The notes under the pieces are model-generated. The model was not told where the DNA came from, made no database searches, and was given only the letters and a program-made list of their open reading frames with translations. From Arabidopsis thaliana (taxonomy: Eukaryota > Streptophyta > Magnoliopsida > Brassicales > Brassicaceae): a stretch of 64,000 bases of DNA. This document shows positions 22,206-33,869 of the stretch, one piece after another. Each line of letters opens with the position of its first letter. The first letter of the stretch is position 1. The stretch spans positions 24,103,971 to 24,167,970 of the forward strand of contig NC_003070.9 in the NCBI RefSeq assembly GCF_000001735.4. The letters are read 5' to 3'. The position numbers were made by a program, and so were the translations under genes.

Positions 22206-23145
22206 TTGTTTAGCTTTGATATTTAAATTTTGTATATCTATACAAGTTGCTAGGAAAAACTTTTTAAACACGTATTGTTTATATAGAGATTCTATCTTTA
22301 CATAAGTCATGTATTTTGTTCGATTAAAACACATTTATACTTTGTTTGCAATGTCTATAGTTCATCTACAATCTCGAAAACTAAATTCTTTAGCACTATT
22401 GTAATGTGTTTTATTCAAAACCAATGGATAAATGAGTAGCAGAACTCACCAAAACCATAATTTATAGAGTCGAATTTTGTTCATGAAAAAAAAAAGTTTA
22501 GAAACTTGAAGCACAATATATAGAATGAACCAATAAGTTTAAAACTTAAAGTACATTAATTTCAATTTTTAGATTTTTCAAAGATGTCGACCAGAGAAAG
22601 TTTGGCACGTTACGTGAGTTTAAATTCATTTAATAAATTATGCAAAGCTATGTAATTTTTTTATGTGCACATAGCTAGCTATGTAGTTAATTATATATCA
22701 ACTAATTGATTTTTTTTTTTTTTTGTATAAATTGATGTTTTCGTATATATGAATGCAAATTTGATAAATCTCAAAGAAACACTAAGAATGTTAAGTTTGG
22801 TACAATGCGTTTATGTCACATGGTCTTTCATTTATGCTATGTTTTTAAACAAAATTTTGTGATATTTTTCTTATACACTATTAGTAAGTACAAAAATTAT
22901 AAACTATTATTTCTTTAAAAAAATTATTTTAAAAGGATAAATTTTAGAGAATAGTACATTACTTATCCTAAGTAATTGACATCTTTTAAATTTTTTGAAA
23001 ACTTCTCAATTCTAAAGTTTCCACATCTACGATATTTCAGTTTTGGGTCAAAGTCTTCATATGTCTTTAAAGGAAAGATCTTGAATTCATTAGAAGAAAA
23101 TAGAAATGATAATAAAGAAAAGGTAGTATAAATCTCAATAGCACG

Positions 23146-23190
23146 TAATTGATGATGTCATGAAAATCCATGATAGCTGTTGTTTGTACT
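23146..23190 (+). promoter_or_regulatory. Conserved CYP89A promoter block (CYP89A5 copy)
   Basis: GATGATGTCA at 23151-23160 and TGATAGCTGTTGTTT at 23171-23185, about 460 bp before the ATG, match the CYP89A2 and CYP89A6 copies. Confidence 0.55.
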
Positions 23191-23561
23191 TTCACACGTA
23201 GAGCTAAATAAACCTCGTGACTTGTGAGATGCAACAAACATGGCACAAAATTGTTTTACTTGATTTCCCCAAATTTCAAAATAGATTTTTATTTCGTTAA
23301 ACTAAAAAATAAATTATTGTAGATGTACAGATTATATTTTATTATATAAAGTAAGATTTTTAAAATAAATTAAAAAGTTAGTTTTATATATTCTATATTA
23401 TTATTTTTTATAATATTTAAATTTTAAATAAAAACTCACATATTTTTAAAAATATTTAGTATTCTAATTCTTATCTCAATTTATTTATTTTTTAAATTTT
23501 TAAATATTTCTTTTTGTTGTTTAAACTTTAAAATAATTAAGCCATACACGTGTATCATTAT

Positions 23562-23569
23562 TATATAAA
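23562..23569 (+). promoter_or_regulatory. TATA box of CYP89A5
   Basis: TATATAAA about 50 bp before the ATG, in a context shared with CYP89A6. Confidence 0.6.
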
Positions 23570-23616
23570 CACGAAAAGAAGGAAGAAGACGCAAAGAACA
23601 AACCAGTGAAGGAAAA

Positions 23617-25149
23617 ATGGAGATATGGTTACTTATCTTGGGCTCTCTCTTCCTCTCTCTCCTTCTCAATCTCCTCTTCTTTCGCCTCCGTGACTCCTCC
23701 TCTCTTCCGTTACCACCTGACCCTAACTATTTCCCTTTCATTGGAACCATCCAATGGCTCCGGCAAGGCTTAGGTGGACTCAACAACTATCTCCGCTCCG
23801 TCCACCACCGTCTCGGTCCCATCATCACCCTTCGCATCACTTCCCGCCCCTCTATATTCGTCGCCGATCGTTCTCTTGCTCACCAGGCTCTCGTTTTGAA
23901 CGGTGCCGTTTTCGCCGATCGTCCACCGGCAGCTCCGATCAGTAAGATTATTTCGAGTAACCAACATAACATCAGCTCTTGTTTATATGGAGCCACGTGG
24001 CGTCTTCTTCGCCGGAATCTCACTTCTGAGATTCTTCACCCCTCGCGCGTGAGATCTTACTCTCACGCGCGGCGTTGGGTTCTTGAGATTCTTTTTGATC
24101 GATTTGGTAAAAACAGAGGAGAAGAACCGATTGTTGTTGTTGATCATCTTCACTATGCGATGTTTGCGCTTCTTGTTCTCATGTGTTTTGGAGATAAGCT
24201 TGATGAGAAGCAAATCAAACAAGTGGAATATGTTCAGAGACGACAGCTTCTTGGCTTCTCGAGATTCAATATTCTCAATCTCTGGCCTAAGTTTACTAAA
24301 TTGATTTTGCGAAAGAGATGGGAAGAGTTTTTCCAGATGCGGAGAGAGCAGCATGACGTTTTGCTTCCGTTGATTCGTGCTCGGAGAAAGATTGTTGAAG
24401 AGAGAAAGAATAGATCATCAGAGGAAGAAGAAGACAACAAAGAGTATGTACAATCATACGTTGATACTCTGCTTGAGCTGGAGCTTCCAGATGAGAAGAG
24501 GAAGCTGAACGAGGATGAGATTGTGAGTTTGTGTTCGGAGTTTCTCAACGGTGGGACTGATACAACGGCCACCGCGTTGCAATGGATCATGGCGAACTTG
24601 GTGAAAAACCCGGATATTCAGAAGAGGTTATACGAGGAGATCAAAAGCGTAGTTGGGGAAGAAGCAAATGAAGTGGAGGAAGAAGACGCGCAAAAGATGC
24701 CGTATCTAGAGGCAGTGGTGATGGAGGGTCTCCGGAGACATCCTCCGGGACATTTTGTGCTCCCCCACAGTGTCACTGAGGACACTGTGTTAGGAGGATA
24801 CAAAGTGCCGAAGAATGGGACAATTAATTTCATGGTGGCAGAGATAGGGAGGGATCCAAAAGTGTGGGAGGAACCAATGGCGTTTAAGCCAGAGAGGTTT
24901 ATGGAAGAAGCGGTGGACATAACCGGAAGCAGAGGGATAAAGATGATGCCGTTCGGAGCGGGTAGAAGGATTTGTCCAGGGATTGGGCTAGCGATGCTGC
25001 ATCTGGAGTACTATGTGGCGAATATGGTGAGGGAGTTTGACTGGAAGGAGGTCCAAGGTCATGAAGTGGACTTGACGGAGAAGCTCGAGTTTACCGTAGT
25101 CATGAAGCATCCGCTTAAGGCCCTTGCTGTTCCTAGGAGAAGTCACTAG
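23617..25149 (+). CDS. CYP89A5: Cytochrome P450 CYP89A5, At1g64950-like
   Basis: This is a microsomal P450 of 510 residues in a single exon. It has the anchor at residues 1-22, the hinge [10 protein letters not shown], helix-C WRLLRR, ExxR in [12 protein letters not shown] and the haem loop [10 protein letters not shown] with Cys about 453. Helix I reads [11 protein letters not shown], with Gly in place of the usual Ala before GTDTT. The gene is a mosaic: the first roughly 110 bp follow CYP89A7 almost exactly, while the promoter and the rest of the coding region follow CYP89A6. It ends the tandem cluster. Intact; substrate unknown. Confidence 0.96.
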   Translation: MEIWLLILGSLFLSLLLNLLFFRLRDSSSLPLPPDPNYFPFIGTIQWLRQGLGGLNNYLRSVHHRLGPIITLRITSRPSIFVADRSLAHQALVLNGAVFADRPPAAPISKIISSNQHNISSCLYGATWRLLRRNLTSEILHPSRVRSYSHARRWVLEILFDRFGKNRGEEPIVVVDHLHYAMFALLVLMCFGDKLDEKQIKQVEYVQRRQLLGFSRFNILNLWPKFTKLILRKRWEEFFQMRREQHDVLLPLIRARRKIVEERKNRSSEEEEDNKEYVQSYVDTLLELELPDEKRKLNEDEIVSLCSEFLNGGTDTTATALQWIMANLVKNPDIQKRLYEEIKSVVGEEANEVEEEDAQKMPYLEAVVMEGLRRHPPGHFVLPHSVTEDTVLGGYKVPKNGTINFMVAEIGRDPKVWEEPMAFKPERFMEEAVDITGSRGIKMMPFGAGRRICPGIGLAMLHLEYYVANMVREFDWKEVQGHEVDLTEKLEFTVVMKHPLKALAVPRRSH

Positions 25150-25947
25150 TTGTCTACTTCTTAAACTTCAGTTTAGTATTCACCAAAGACTAGGTGATGT
25201 ATGAAGAATTGAAGTTATGGGCATTTTGTTAGCTGAAGTCAACTATGGAACTATCTTTTTTATTAAAGTACATTTTGTACCTTGGAATAAATGATAGAAA
25301 CAACAATCCTTTTATTTTGTATTAAAAGGAATCTTTTATGACGAGTGTTTTTACAAGAAAGGTACATAGGTCTAGAAAAGTGTGGGATTTCTAGTGTTTA
25401 GTGACTAGATGATTTAGAAAAGTGTGGGATTTTGATGGTTGTTGATACTTTTGTTGGGAGAAATCGAAAGAGTAAAAGCATTTGTGATACAACATAAAAC
25501 AATCATAAAAAAACAAGATTAGAGTTTAAGAAGCACACATGTAAAATGACTTGATATAGAGTGAAATCATGTTCCTCTCCTTCCATACCTCATAGATGAC
25601 TATGTGACATCATATCATATATCTTGAGTACCTTTGTAAGTTAGAAATGAGATAAATTTAACGAGGACATCAACCCAATTGCTGATGATCAACTTTGGTT
25701 CAGTTTCAATTCGAACCAAAGTTAATTTGCTGATGAATAATTTTACTAGTTAATCTTCTTCAAATCTAATGAGATTTATTAAATGCGAAAATACGACATC
25801 TTCACAAGAAGGAATAATAACTTCCCCGTAGGTCTTACTAAAGAATTCAAACAATTTCATTCTCCCTCTTTACCGTTCCAAACTAAATTGAAATCAAATC
25901 CTCAAAATTGAGACTGACAGTCAGAGATTTCCAAAACAAACAAAAAA
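25150..25947. other. Intergenic between CYP89A5 and CAP-G2
   Basis: It holds the CYP89A5 3' UTR, whose sequence to about 25350 is homologous to that behind CYP89A6, and the CAP-G2 promoter and leader. A short repeat, AGAAAAGTGTGGGATTT, occurs at about 25374 and 25416. No gene. Confidence 0.6.
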
Positions 25948-28900
25948 ATGGAGAAAAGGCTCCGGTCATCTCTCAAGACATCCTCCGAAGAATTCCTCTC
26001 ATCCGCCGTCAAATTAACCCTTAAATCCTCAAAACCCTCACTAAAAACCATCATCAACGCCGTCAAACCTTCCTCTGACCTCTCATCTTCTCTCCCACTC
26101 GCTCTTCACAACTCCATCCTCCACCACACAGAATCCTTCCAAAAACTCCTCGACGAAGTTAATAACAACAATACCTATATCCCTTCTCCTTCCAATTCGC
26201 CTCCAACGAAACGACACCGTGGTACCACCGGAACCTCACCAGATTCGGATTTGGATCAACGTAAGCATCAGATCCTTGCTTCTCTTCAGATTCTCTCTTA
26301 TGTTCTTCATTTATGTCTTTTAAATCCGAAGAATGCGTTTCCTACTTCCGATTTACTTCCCGCTGCTCAAGCTTTGCATAATAATCTTAGATTGTTCGAA
26401 TCGGATTCGGTTTTGTGTCTTGAGATTGCTGGAGTTTGTGAGTGTTGGTGGAAGGAAGGTTTAGTGGGAAGAGAATCTTTGATTTCTCAGTCGTTACCGT
26501 TTTTGCTATCGAGGTCATTGACATTGAAGAAGAAAGTTGATGTTCATAGAGTTTATATGCTTAGAGAAGCTTTTACATTGTTTGATTTTGAGGATGAGAG
26601 TATAGAAGATCTTAGGATGTTGCTTATGCGGTGTGTTGTTTCGCCGTTGTATGTGAAGACTGAAGATGGTCAGAGATTTGTTTCTTTTGCTTTCGGGCTT
26701 AGTCGACAGTTGATGAAATCTGGTCTTGCTGTTGTTAAGGCTCAGATTCCTTTGGGGAGCAAATCTGTGCTTGAAGGTTTTGGTGGGATTTTGTTTAGAG
26801 CTTGGAAAGAAGTGGAGTTAGATTTAAAAGGTGAGATTGAAGATGGGTTTTTGCAGGGGATTATTGATAGTGCTATTCACGCTAGTTCGTCCGCCTTTGC
26901 TGCCTCGTTAAGGAGGGTTTTAGGCGGGTTTATTAGTCAGCGGACCTCTCAAGGTGTTGAGAAGCTTCTCTTTACTCTTGCTGAGCCTATGATATTTCGC
27001 TCGTTACAGGTTTGAGCCATTACCAAGCAGTCTTTAGTTTTCTATCTGAAACTGTTTTCTCGGCTATTTTAGTTAACATTGTTTGATTATTTGGTAGGAA
27101 GTGATTTTGCTGCTCTTATCTTATTTCAGGTTGCAAATTCAAATGTTCGTTTAAATGCTTTACATTTGCTTCTGGATCTTTTCCCCATGGAGGATCCAGA
27201 TGCAACAAAAGAAGCAAAAGATACTCTGCTTGACAAACAGTTCTACTTGTTGGAAAAATTATTGAGTGATGAATGCCCAGATGTGAGGTCTGTTGCTGTG
27301 GAAGGTCTCTCTCGAGTTTTCTATCTTTTCTGGGAAGTGATCCCATCAGCAACAATTACCAAGGTCCTCACGAAAATTTTCGATGATATGTCACATGAAT
27401 CGTGCAGTGAGGTTAGACTTTCAACGGTTAATGGTATAACTTATCTCCTCGCGAACCCACAATCCCATGGCATTCTTAAAGTGATTCTGCCAAGACTGGG
27501 GCATTTGATGCTAGATAGTGTTACTTCAGTACGCGTTGCAATGGTAGATCTACTGCTTCTTATACGAGATGTTCGCGCTTTCCAGTTTAACACGGTAGGA
27601 GGAGGCCTTCCATTTCTGTTTCAGATGTGCGATATTTTTTTATTCACTTTTGTTGAGTTCCTGGTTAAATAGTTTCCTTGTTAATACGCAGGTAGTGAGC
27701 TTGGATGTGTTATTATCTGTGCTTGCCTCTGATCAGACTCATGTTGCTAAGGGAATCGCTCGACTGCTAATACCATCATACTTTCCATCACGAAAGAGAG
27801 CTGAGGAGGCATGCCAGCGATGTAGGACACTCATAAACAGAAACCCAAAGGCTGGTGCAAGATTTTGCGAATTTTTAGTATCTCTAGGAGCAACCGTTAA
27901 ATCTGTACTGCACCTTGTTGGATTCTTCTTGAATTCAGTTTTGTCAGGTGATAAGCTATTGGAGAATCAGACTGAAGGCTTGCTTCGTGCTGCGTACTAT
28001 CTCTGTAAAGATTTGGTTGCTGATTCTGGGTGTATGGCCTCCCTGAAAGAGTTGTTACCTGGAGAAAAATTGAAAAGCTTGCTAGCTTTCGCACCCACTG
28101 CACAGGCTCAGTCATCTGTCATTGATATAATCACTATGGTCTCCCCTGATATTGTCTCTGAAGTCCTTGAAGATTGCATGAATTTAGTTGTTAATTGTGG
28201 TGGTTTGCCTAGTGATGCAGGACGACAGACGGAGTTGAGATCTGTACACAAGTTACTCCTGTCTTCTAATGCCTTTTGTGACCTCATTGGAACTTTTACC
28301 AGTATCATGCAGAAGACTGCGTACCGTTGTCAAATCAATTTTGGCTATGAAGTAGAAAGAAAGAATTTACAGTCCATGAAGAGGAAGAAATCAAAATCCT
28401 CTGGAAAATCTTCGGTAAGGTGGAAACATGTTAGCGGAAAAAATGCAATCAGTTTCGAGGAAGATTATTTGGTTGCTGTAGGAATAGCATGGCAAATAAA
28501 GGATTTACTCACTACCGAAGATGCACGTAAATCTATACTGGAGTCTGATATTGAGGAGCTGCTCCTTTCCTTAAAAGTCGTCTCACACACTAGCATTTTG
28601 CAAGCCACTTGTTGTGAATACATGGACGTGAATCCAGTACTGGCATATACTTCTCTTTCTTTGCACATGGCCCTTCAGAATCTTAATTCGGCTACTCAGA
28701 AGAACGATATGAGAATCGCTGAGGCAAGGACTTTTTGCTTTCCCTCTTGGCACCTTCCTCTTCACATAATCAGATTACTAATTATCAGGTTTTCCATTTT
28801 CTAGCAGGATATTATGGACCAAACAATGGATCACATCCTAGTCTGTACAGATGAACTATTTCAGGCAGGTGACATTGGAACGCCAGGCACCACATCTCCA

Positions 28901-30079
28901 GAGGCTAACCTTAGCAAGAAACCGACTACAAGTAACGGCAACCAACCAAAACGAAGAAATAGAAATGCTCGTGATGATGGTGAGTGGAGAGGTTGAGTTC
29001 ATTACAAATGTCAACCCAACATATTGAAATCTTCATGTGTAGCTCTGCTTGTGGTAACAGTGCCCAATGAAGCATTCAAGTTTTCTGACATTGTTTTTAT
29101 GCTTCATGCAGCTTCTGAAGGATCAAAGGAAGGAGGTGTACTGAACAAGGTCAAAATGCTAACTGCGATTTTCAAGTTTTTTGTTGAGTCTACAGAGATG
29201 GGTCTAGCTTCCAACTTTCAAGCAAGTATGTTTAAGTTTTCATCTGCGTATCTAAAGTATGTCATCTCCATTTTCAACGACCATTCAACCGGTAAGTTAG
29301 AATTTGAGGACGCTGATATGAAGGAAATGATTCTGTGTACAAAAAGCTCCACCAGTTATGCCGGAAAGTTCATAAACCTAGTGATGAGACATGCAACCGA
29401 AGCTTCACGCCCTTTGTTTGAATCATTTGACCTTGCAAATGACCTGCTTGATCTCTTCACCATGGTTGAGAAATCGTTAGGCTCGGCTTATGCATCAAGA
29501 ATTGTGTCAGCTTTAAACCCTTGGATTCCAGATTTGGTTCTTGCACTAGGACCTTGTTTCATCAACAACGACAGCGAAGAAAGTTCATACACCAGCTCAT
29601 TCAACCACATCAAACTCTGCTTTCCTTCATGGCTTCTTACATGTGCGAAGATCGAACTACATGAAATTAACAAAGAAGATGTGACTGAGACCTCGGGTTT
29701 CCTGGCATTAAAAAAACTGAGAAACACTATATTTACATTGGTGAAAGGTAACACCAAGGTGTTAGATGCAATTGGTTATGTTCTTTTGTTATGTTTGGCA
29801 GTCTGTATAGAGAAGAGGGATTACAGTACGGCTCTCGGGTTGCTACACTTGGTATGTGTGAAGTTGGTAGGTAGTGAAGATAGAGAGTGGAAAGAGCTGG
29901 ACACAATGTTGGTCTTACTTCCGAGAATTTACCCGATAATAGAGCGAGAGATTGGTGAAGGAAGAGATGAAGATGAAGTGAAGACGCTGGAGGCTGCAAG
30001 AGAACTGCTTCAACCTGTGTGGATGTACCATGTCTACGAAACCGGAAGGTTCCACATGATGGATGAGGAAGAAGAATAG
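25948..30079 (+). CDS. CAP-G2: Condensin II subunit CAP-G2, At1g64960-like
   Basis: This is a HEAT/ARM-repeat subunit of the condensin II complex, which shapes chromosomes in the nucleus. I recall the locus also being called HEB1 (hypersensitive to excess boron). My exon model is 25948-27009, 27130-27594, 27692-28723, 28808-28979 and 29112-30079, about 1,232 residues. Helical repeats run throughout, for example LLSDECPDVRSVAVEGLSRV and LGHLMLDSVTSVRVAMVDLL. Basic low-complexity linkers (KRKKSKSSGKSS and QPKRRNRNARDDG) interrupt them. Intron 3 appears to be GC-AG (GAG|GCAAGG), since no GT donor keeps the frame. The last exon could instead begin at 29043, adding 23 codons. Its stop is 287 bp from the stop of VTE4, which converges on it. 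Confidence 0.9.
28724..28807 (+). other. GC-AG intron in CAP-G2
   Basis: The donor GAG|GCAAGG and acceptor CTAGCAG|GATATT join phase 0 to phase 0. The only GT in the stretch (TATCAG|GTTTTCC at 28788) is too close to the acceptor to be a donor. Using that AG as acceptor instead brings a stop codon within 22 codons. An AG at 28804 would be an alternative acceptor, adding one Gln. Confidence 0.75.
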
Positions 30080-30366
30080 ATAAGAATGTAACATTATTCG
30101 AGAGCAGTACTGTATTATGAGTTACTGCTGAAGCATGTAAATATGAGTTAATCCATGACAATCACTTCCGAGAGTTTACCAGATAACATGAGCTAATTCA
30201 TGGTATTTATTGTTTATAGAAACTACCTTAGACAAGAGTGAAATGATATTTATCTAAAACAAATAACGAAGCATAGGCTTAACATTGACGTTTTTAAGGA
30301 ATTTCATGCTTTCACATGAGACACTACTCTTATAGTCTTATTCAATCTCCTAGTATAGCTTTAGAC

Positions 30367-32023
30367 TTAGAGTGGCTTCTGGCAAGTGATGATACCAAAC
30401 TTAATGACACCTTTCTTGTAACCTTCAATCATCAATGGCATTGTCAATGCTCCTTTAATACTTTTCATACCACTACGAAGCAGAGACACAAGGCCCTTCC
30501 ATGTTAATGCAGTCCGTATAACCGCAGGCCAGAAAGGAGCTACGTTCTCTGACCAATCCGCACACTTAATATCCTAAAAACACATATTTCAGATTCTAGT
30601 TTAGTAAAAAAACTCTAGTTAAGTAATGTTTTCGGCAGCAAAGGGTAGGGAATATAATAACCTGGAGAGAATGGGATTGAAGCAAGTTGACATAATCATC
30701 GGTGGAGCACCAAGCCGGGAGATAGAACGTCTTACAGATTTTGTCCAAGATGTTTTGCTCCCACGGCTGCAAAGCTTCCTCCCCCGCAGATAGATTTCTA
30801 TGGCACCATGTCACTATTATTATCCTACCTCCTGGAGCCGCCACACGTACCAACTCTTTTACAAACTTGGCCTTGTCAGGCATATGCTCACCACTCTCCA
30901 TCGACCACACTAGATCGAATTTTCCATCTTCGAATGGCTGATCCAACGCATCCGCAACTTGGAAGGAAGCCTAGAAGTCCAATGTCCATACGTTAGATGA
31001 AATTTTCACAAAATGAAAGGTTATGTTTTATCCAAAGCTACCTTATGAGCGAGTGATTGAGCAGCCGCGAGATCATTGGCTCTCTTGGCCTGAACAGGGC
31101 TGAGAGTAATGCCAATGCATTCAGCTCCAAATTTAGAGGCAAGATATCTTGAGCTTCCTCCAATCCCACACCCAACATCCACTACTTTCTTTATCTTTTT
31201 CTCCTCCTCTTCATCTTTTTTCAATCACAATCATTTACATGGCATCAACTCAACTTCATATGTATAATAATTAAAAAGGTAACAATAACTGAATAACAAA
31301 CCAAAGATAAAAAAATAAAATATATATTTCTAAACTATATTTACTTTTTGAGTTTAAAATTATGTATTCATTAAGCTTACAATCATCTCTTAATTCAAAT
31401 GCAAGAAAAAGTATTGTTCTTAAAAATAAAAGGTTAGAGATGGCTTGTGGCTAATAAACCACCTTTCATGGGGTAACAGAGTACAACAAAAAGACAATTA
31501 TCCCTAGTCATTTCTGTAGACAATAAGTTTTTTTTTCTGTGGTTTAAAAGATTTTAAGAGTCATTTTGTTGTATTATTAACTCTTTTATTTGTTCGTTAA
31601 CCATATATCAAACAGCGTATTTAACTCAAGTGATAATATCAGAGCAAAAGATTGAGGAAGCTAACCAGTAACACCGGCAAAACGGAGAGACTCTTCAATC
31701 ATACGGATCTGAGCTTCCTTGTGACCAGAATCAGAAAGTTGAACAGAAGAATCAGGGTCATAAAAGCCATGATGCATATGATCTCCCCAAATCTCTTCCC
31801 ACAAACCCGAAGTTTCATTGTAGAACTCCGCTATTCCTTTTCTTAGCGCCTCAGTGGATGTAGCAGCAGCCGCCACAGCCACGTTTCCACGCGTTGTCGT
31901 CATAGAGACTGAGGAGGAGGAGGATGGAGACCGAAAGAGAAGCGATGACTTTGAGCCGAAAGAAGAGTTGGTTCGATAAGGGAGGCTTGTGAGAGAAGAG
32001 GGTGCTGCTAGAGTTGCTTTCAT
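30367..32023 (-). CDS. VTE4: Gamma-tocopherol C-methyltransferase, At1g64970-like
   Basis: It transfers a methyl group from S-adenosylmethionine to gamma- or delta-tocopherol, giving alpha- or beta-tocopherol, the last step of vitamin E synthesis in plastids. Exons in transcript order are 31666-32023, 31042-31214, 30662-30970 and 30367-30573, all GT-AG, giving 348 residues. The first roughly 50 residues are Ser/Thr/Ala-rich with few acids, a chloroplast transit peptide. SAM-binding motif I is VVDVGCGIGG at residues 130-139, and further methyltransferase motifs include FDLVWSMESGEHM and PGGRIIIVTW. The length and structure match VTE4 as I remember it. Confidence 0.97.
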
Positions 32024-33869
32024 TTATTGGACGTTGGAGATACAAAGAAACGTGACGAAGTCAGGGATTATTTGATTATTGTTACAGTGTGACTGTGTGA
32101 GATCAAACTTTGGATATATAACATTGGACCATTTTTCTTAACTTTAGAGCCACAAAACTTTCTGTTGCCACAGGTCTTGGGGAAAGGGCCAATCGTCTAC
32201 ATCCACTTATCACTTTGATTTTTCTCCTTTTTTTTTGTTTAACTTTTCTTTTTCTTCCATCATTTTAGTTTTGTAATTTAGTGAAAAGTCAGTGGCAAAC
32301 AAATATTGATAGAAGAAGTGAAGTAAGCAAAGAGAGCTTAATATGGTAATTGTGACAACTATCACATGCTTGTAGGACTATGAGCCTCGTGGACACCGTT
32401 CTATTACGGATGAGTAGGTTAGAGAAAGATTAAAATGGTAAAGTACAAAAGTTAATCTGACTACCCAACTGTTTGTCCGGTCAAAAATGGATTATTCAGA
32501 AAAAAGAAAAAATATGTTGGAAACAATATTTTTTTTTTTTTTTGGTAGGGTGGAAACAATTCTTTTTTTTTGACTGATAAATAGTTGGGTAATATATAGA
32601 TATTGTTTCCTTTGATAATTTTCTTTTCTTCTAACCATGCTCACCATTTAAATCCAAAAATGAAGAAACTATTTTCTTTCATTATTGACTTTTCCTTCCC
32701 CTTCCTCTTCAACGTTACTCTTAACAAAACCAGTCAAAATTTTAAAGTCACAATTTTAGAAGGAATTTTTTTTGGATATTGTGGATTAGCATATCACACG
32801 CATCAATTTCAAATGGTTGAATCCATTTAGAAAAAGACCAATCTGCGGCCTAATACTTTATAAAAACTATATAAATTACAAGTTTTAAGAAAATAAAAAT
32901 AAACATAGATACCTATTATTAATGTTGTAAGATAAAGTAATAATTGTATCACCTACTAATTTATAATATTTGAAATCACATACAAACATAGTAACGTGTT
33001 TTTATCCACTTGAAGATTTGTAGTTGTGCATTACAAACTCACAGAAGAGGATTTCGACAACATTTATTATGAGTTAATATGATGCATAGTGATGGTGGGT
33101 GTGAATATATAAAGTCCGTATCAATGTAATTTTTTTTTATCGGGATGGGTAACATTTAGGGGTAAGATATTCGCAGGATAGAGTAACAAATCAAAATGAG
33201 AAAGGCTTTCTATTGATCAGTACTAGATTAGAAGATGAAGAAAAGAGATAATCAGAATGAAAAACTGAATAACTCAACATTGTTAGTTTGATACCAAAAA
33301 AGGATCAAAATGAATAAGAATACGATGTGAAAGGTAAATAGTATAAAAATGATTAGTGATTCCTCAATATGAGGATTTATGCTCATATTCTAGCACTGAG
33401 TCTCGTTTAGTTAGGTAATTATCAGTAAGTACATGTACAAGTCCCATTACAACGGTAGTTACTCGTCCACGAAGGCGAGTCTACCTTGTTACAGCCGCTG
33501 ATCATCTGGAAGGTTGCTAGCTAATGATCATTACTCATCCATCCATGTTTTAAATATGTTGAGCTACTGCTCATTATAGATCAATTAAAAAGAAATGCTA
33601 CATAAATTCACATATCAATTATACAAATAAAATACCATCAAAGGTACAAAACACAACAAATAAACAAACGAATAGGGTTATTATACCATATGACCTCAAT
33701 ATAGGTACTAATAGTGTTTGCGAATGATTTAACGAATTCAATGAAATTAAAAAAAACTCCATAGCCCTCCACAAGACTAATGATCCCTGGCTCTACAAAG
33801 CCAACACTATGTAAAGGAAGTTCACTACTCGTGTTGGTAAGTAACAACATACCTCTTACTTCTTTCTTT
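32024..33869. other. Intergenic between VTE4 and CDI (both minus strand)
   Basis: It contains the VTE4 promoter (about 32024-32500) and the CDI 3' UTR (roughly 33600-33869). The middle is AT-rich, with poly-T tracts near 32529-32542 and 32561-32570. The minus-strand frame at 33638-34138 overlaps CDI in another frame and is not a gene. Confidence 0.55.

Larger units (their letters stand above)
21355..23616. other. Intergenic between CYP89A6 and CYP89A5
   Basis: It contains a poly-T tract near 21369-21386, an approximately 380-bp insertion (21478-21855), a possible hAT-like ACCGCACCGCA-rich remnant at 22045-22205 and, from about 22957, the duplicated CYP89A promoter region. No gene is supported. 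Confidence 0.6.

Noticed and set aside
33440-33550. GC-richer patch that might have been a structural RNA
   Set aside because: No cloverleaf, A/B boxes or stable pairing could be made out. It is probably part of the CDI 3' region or plain intergenic DNA.
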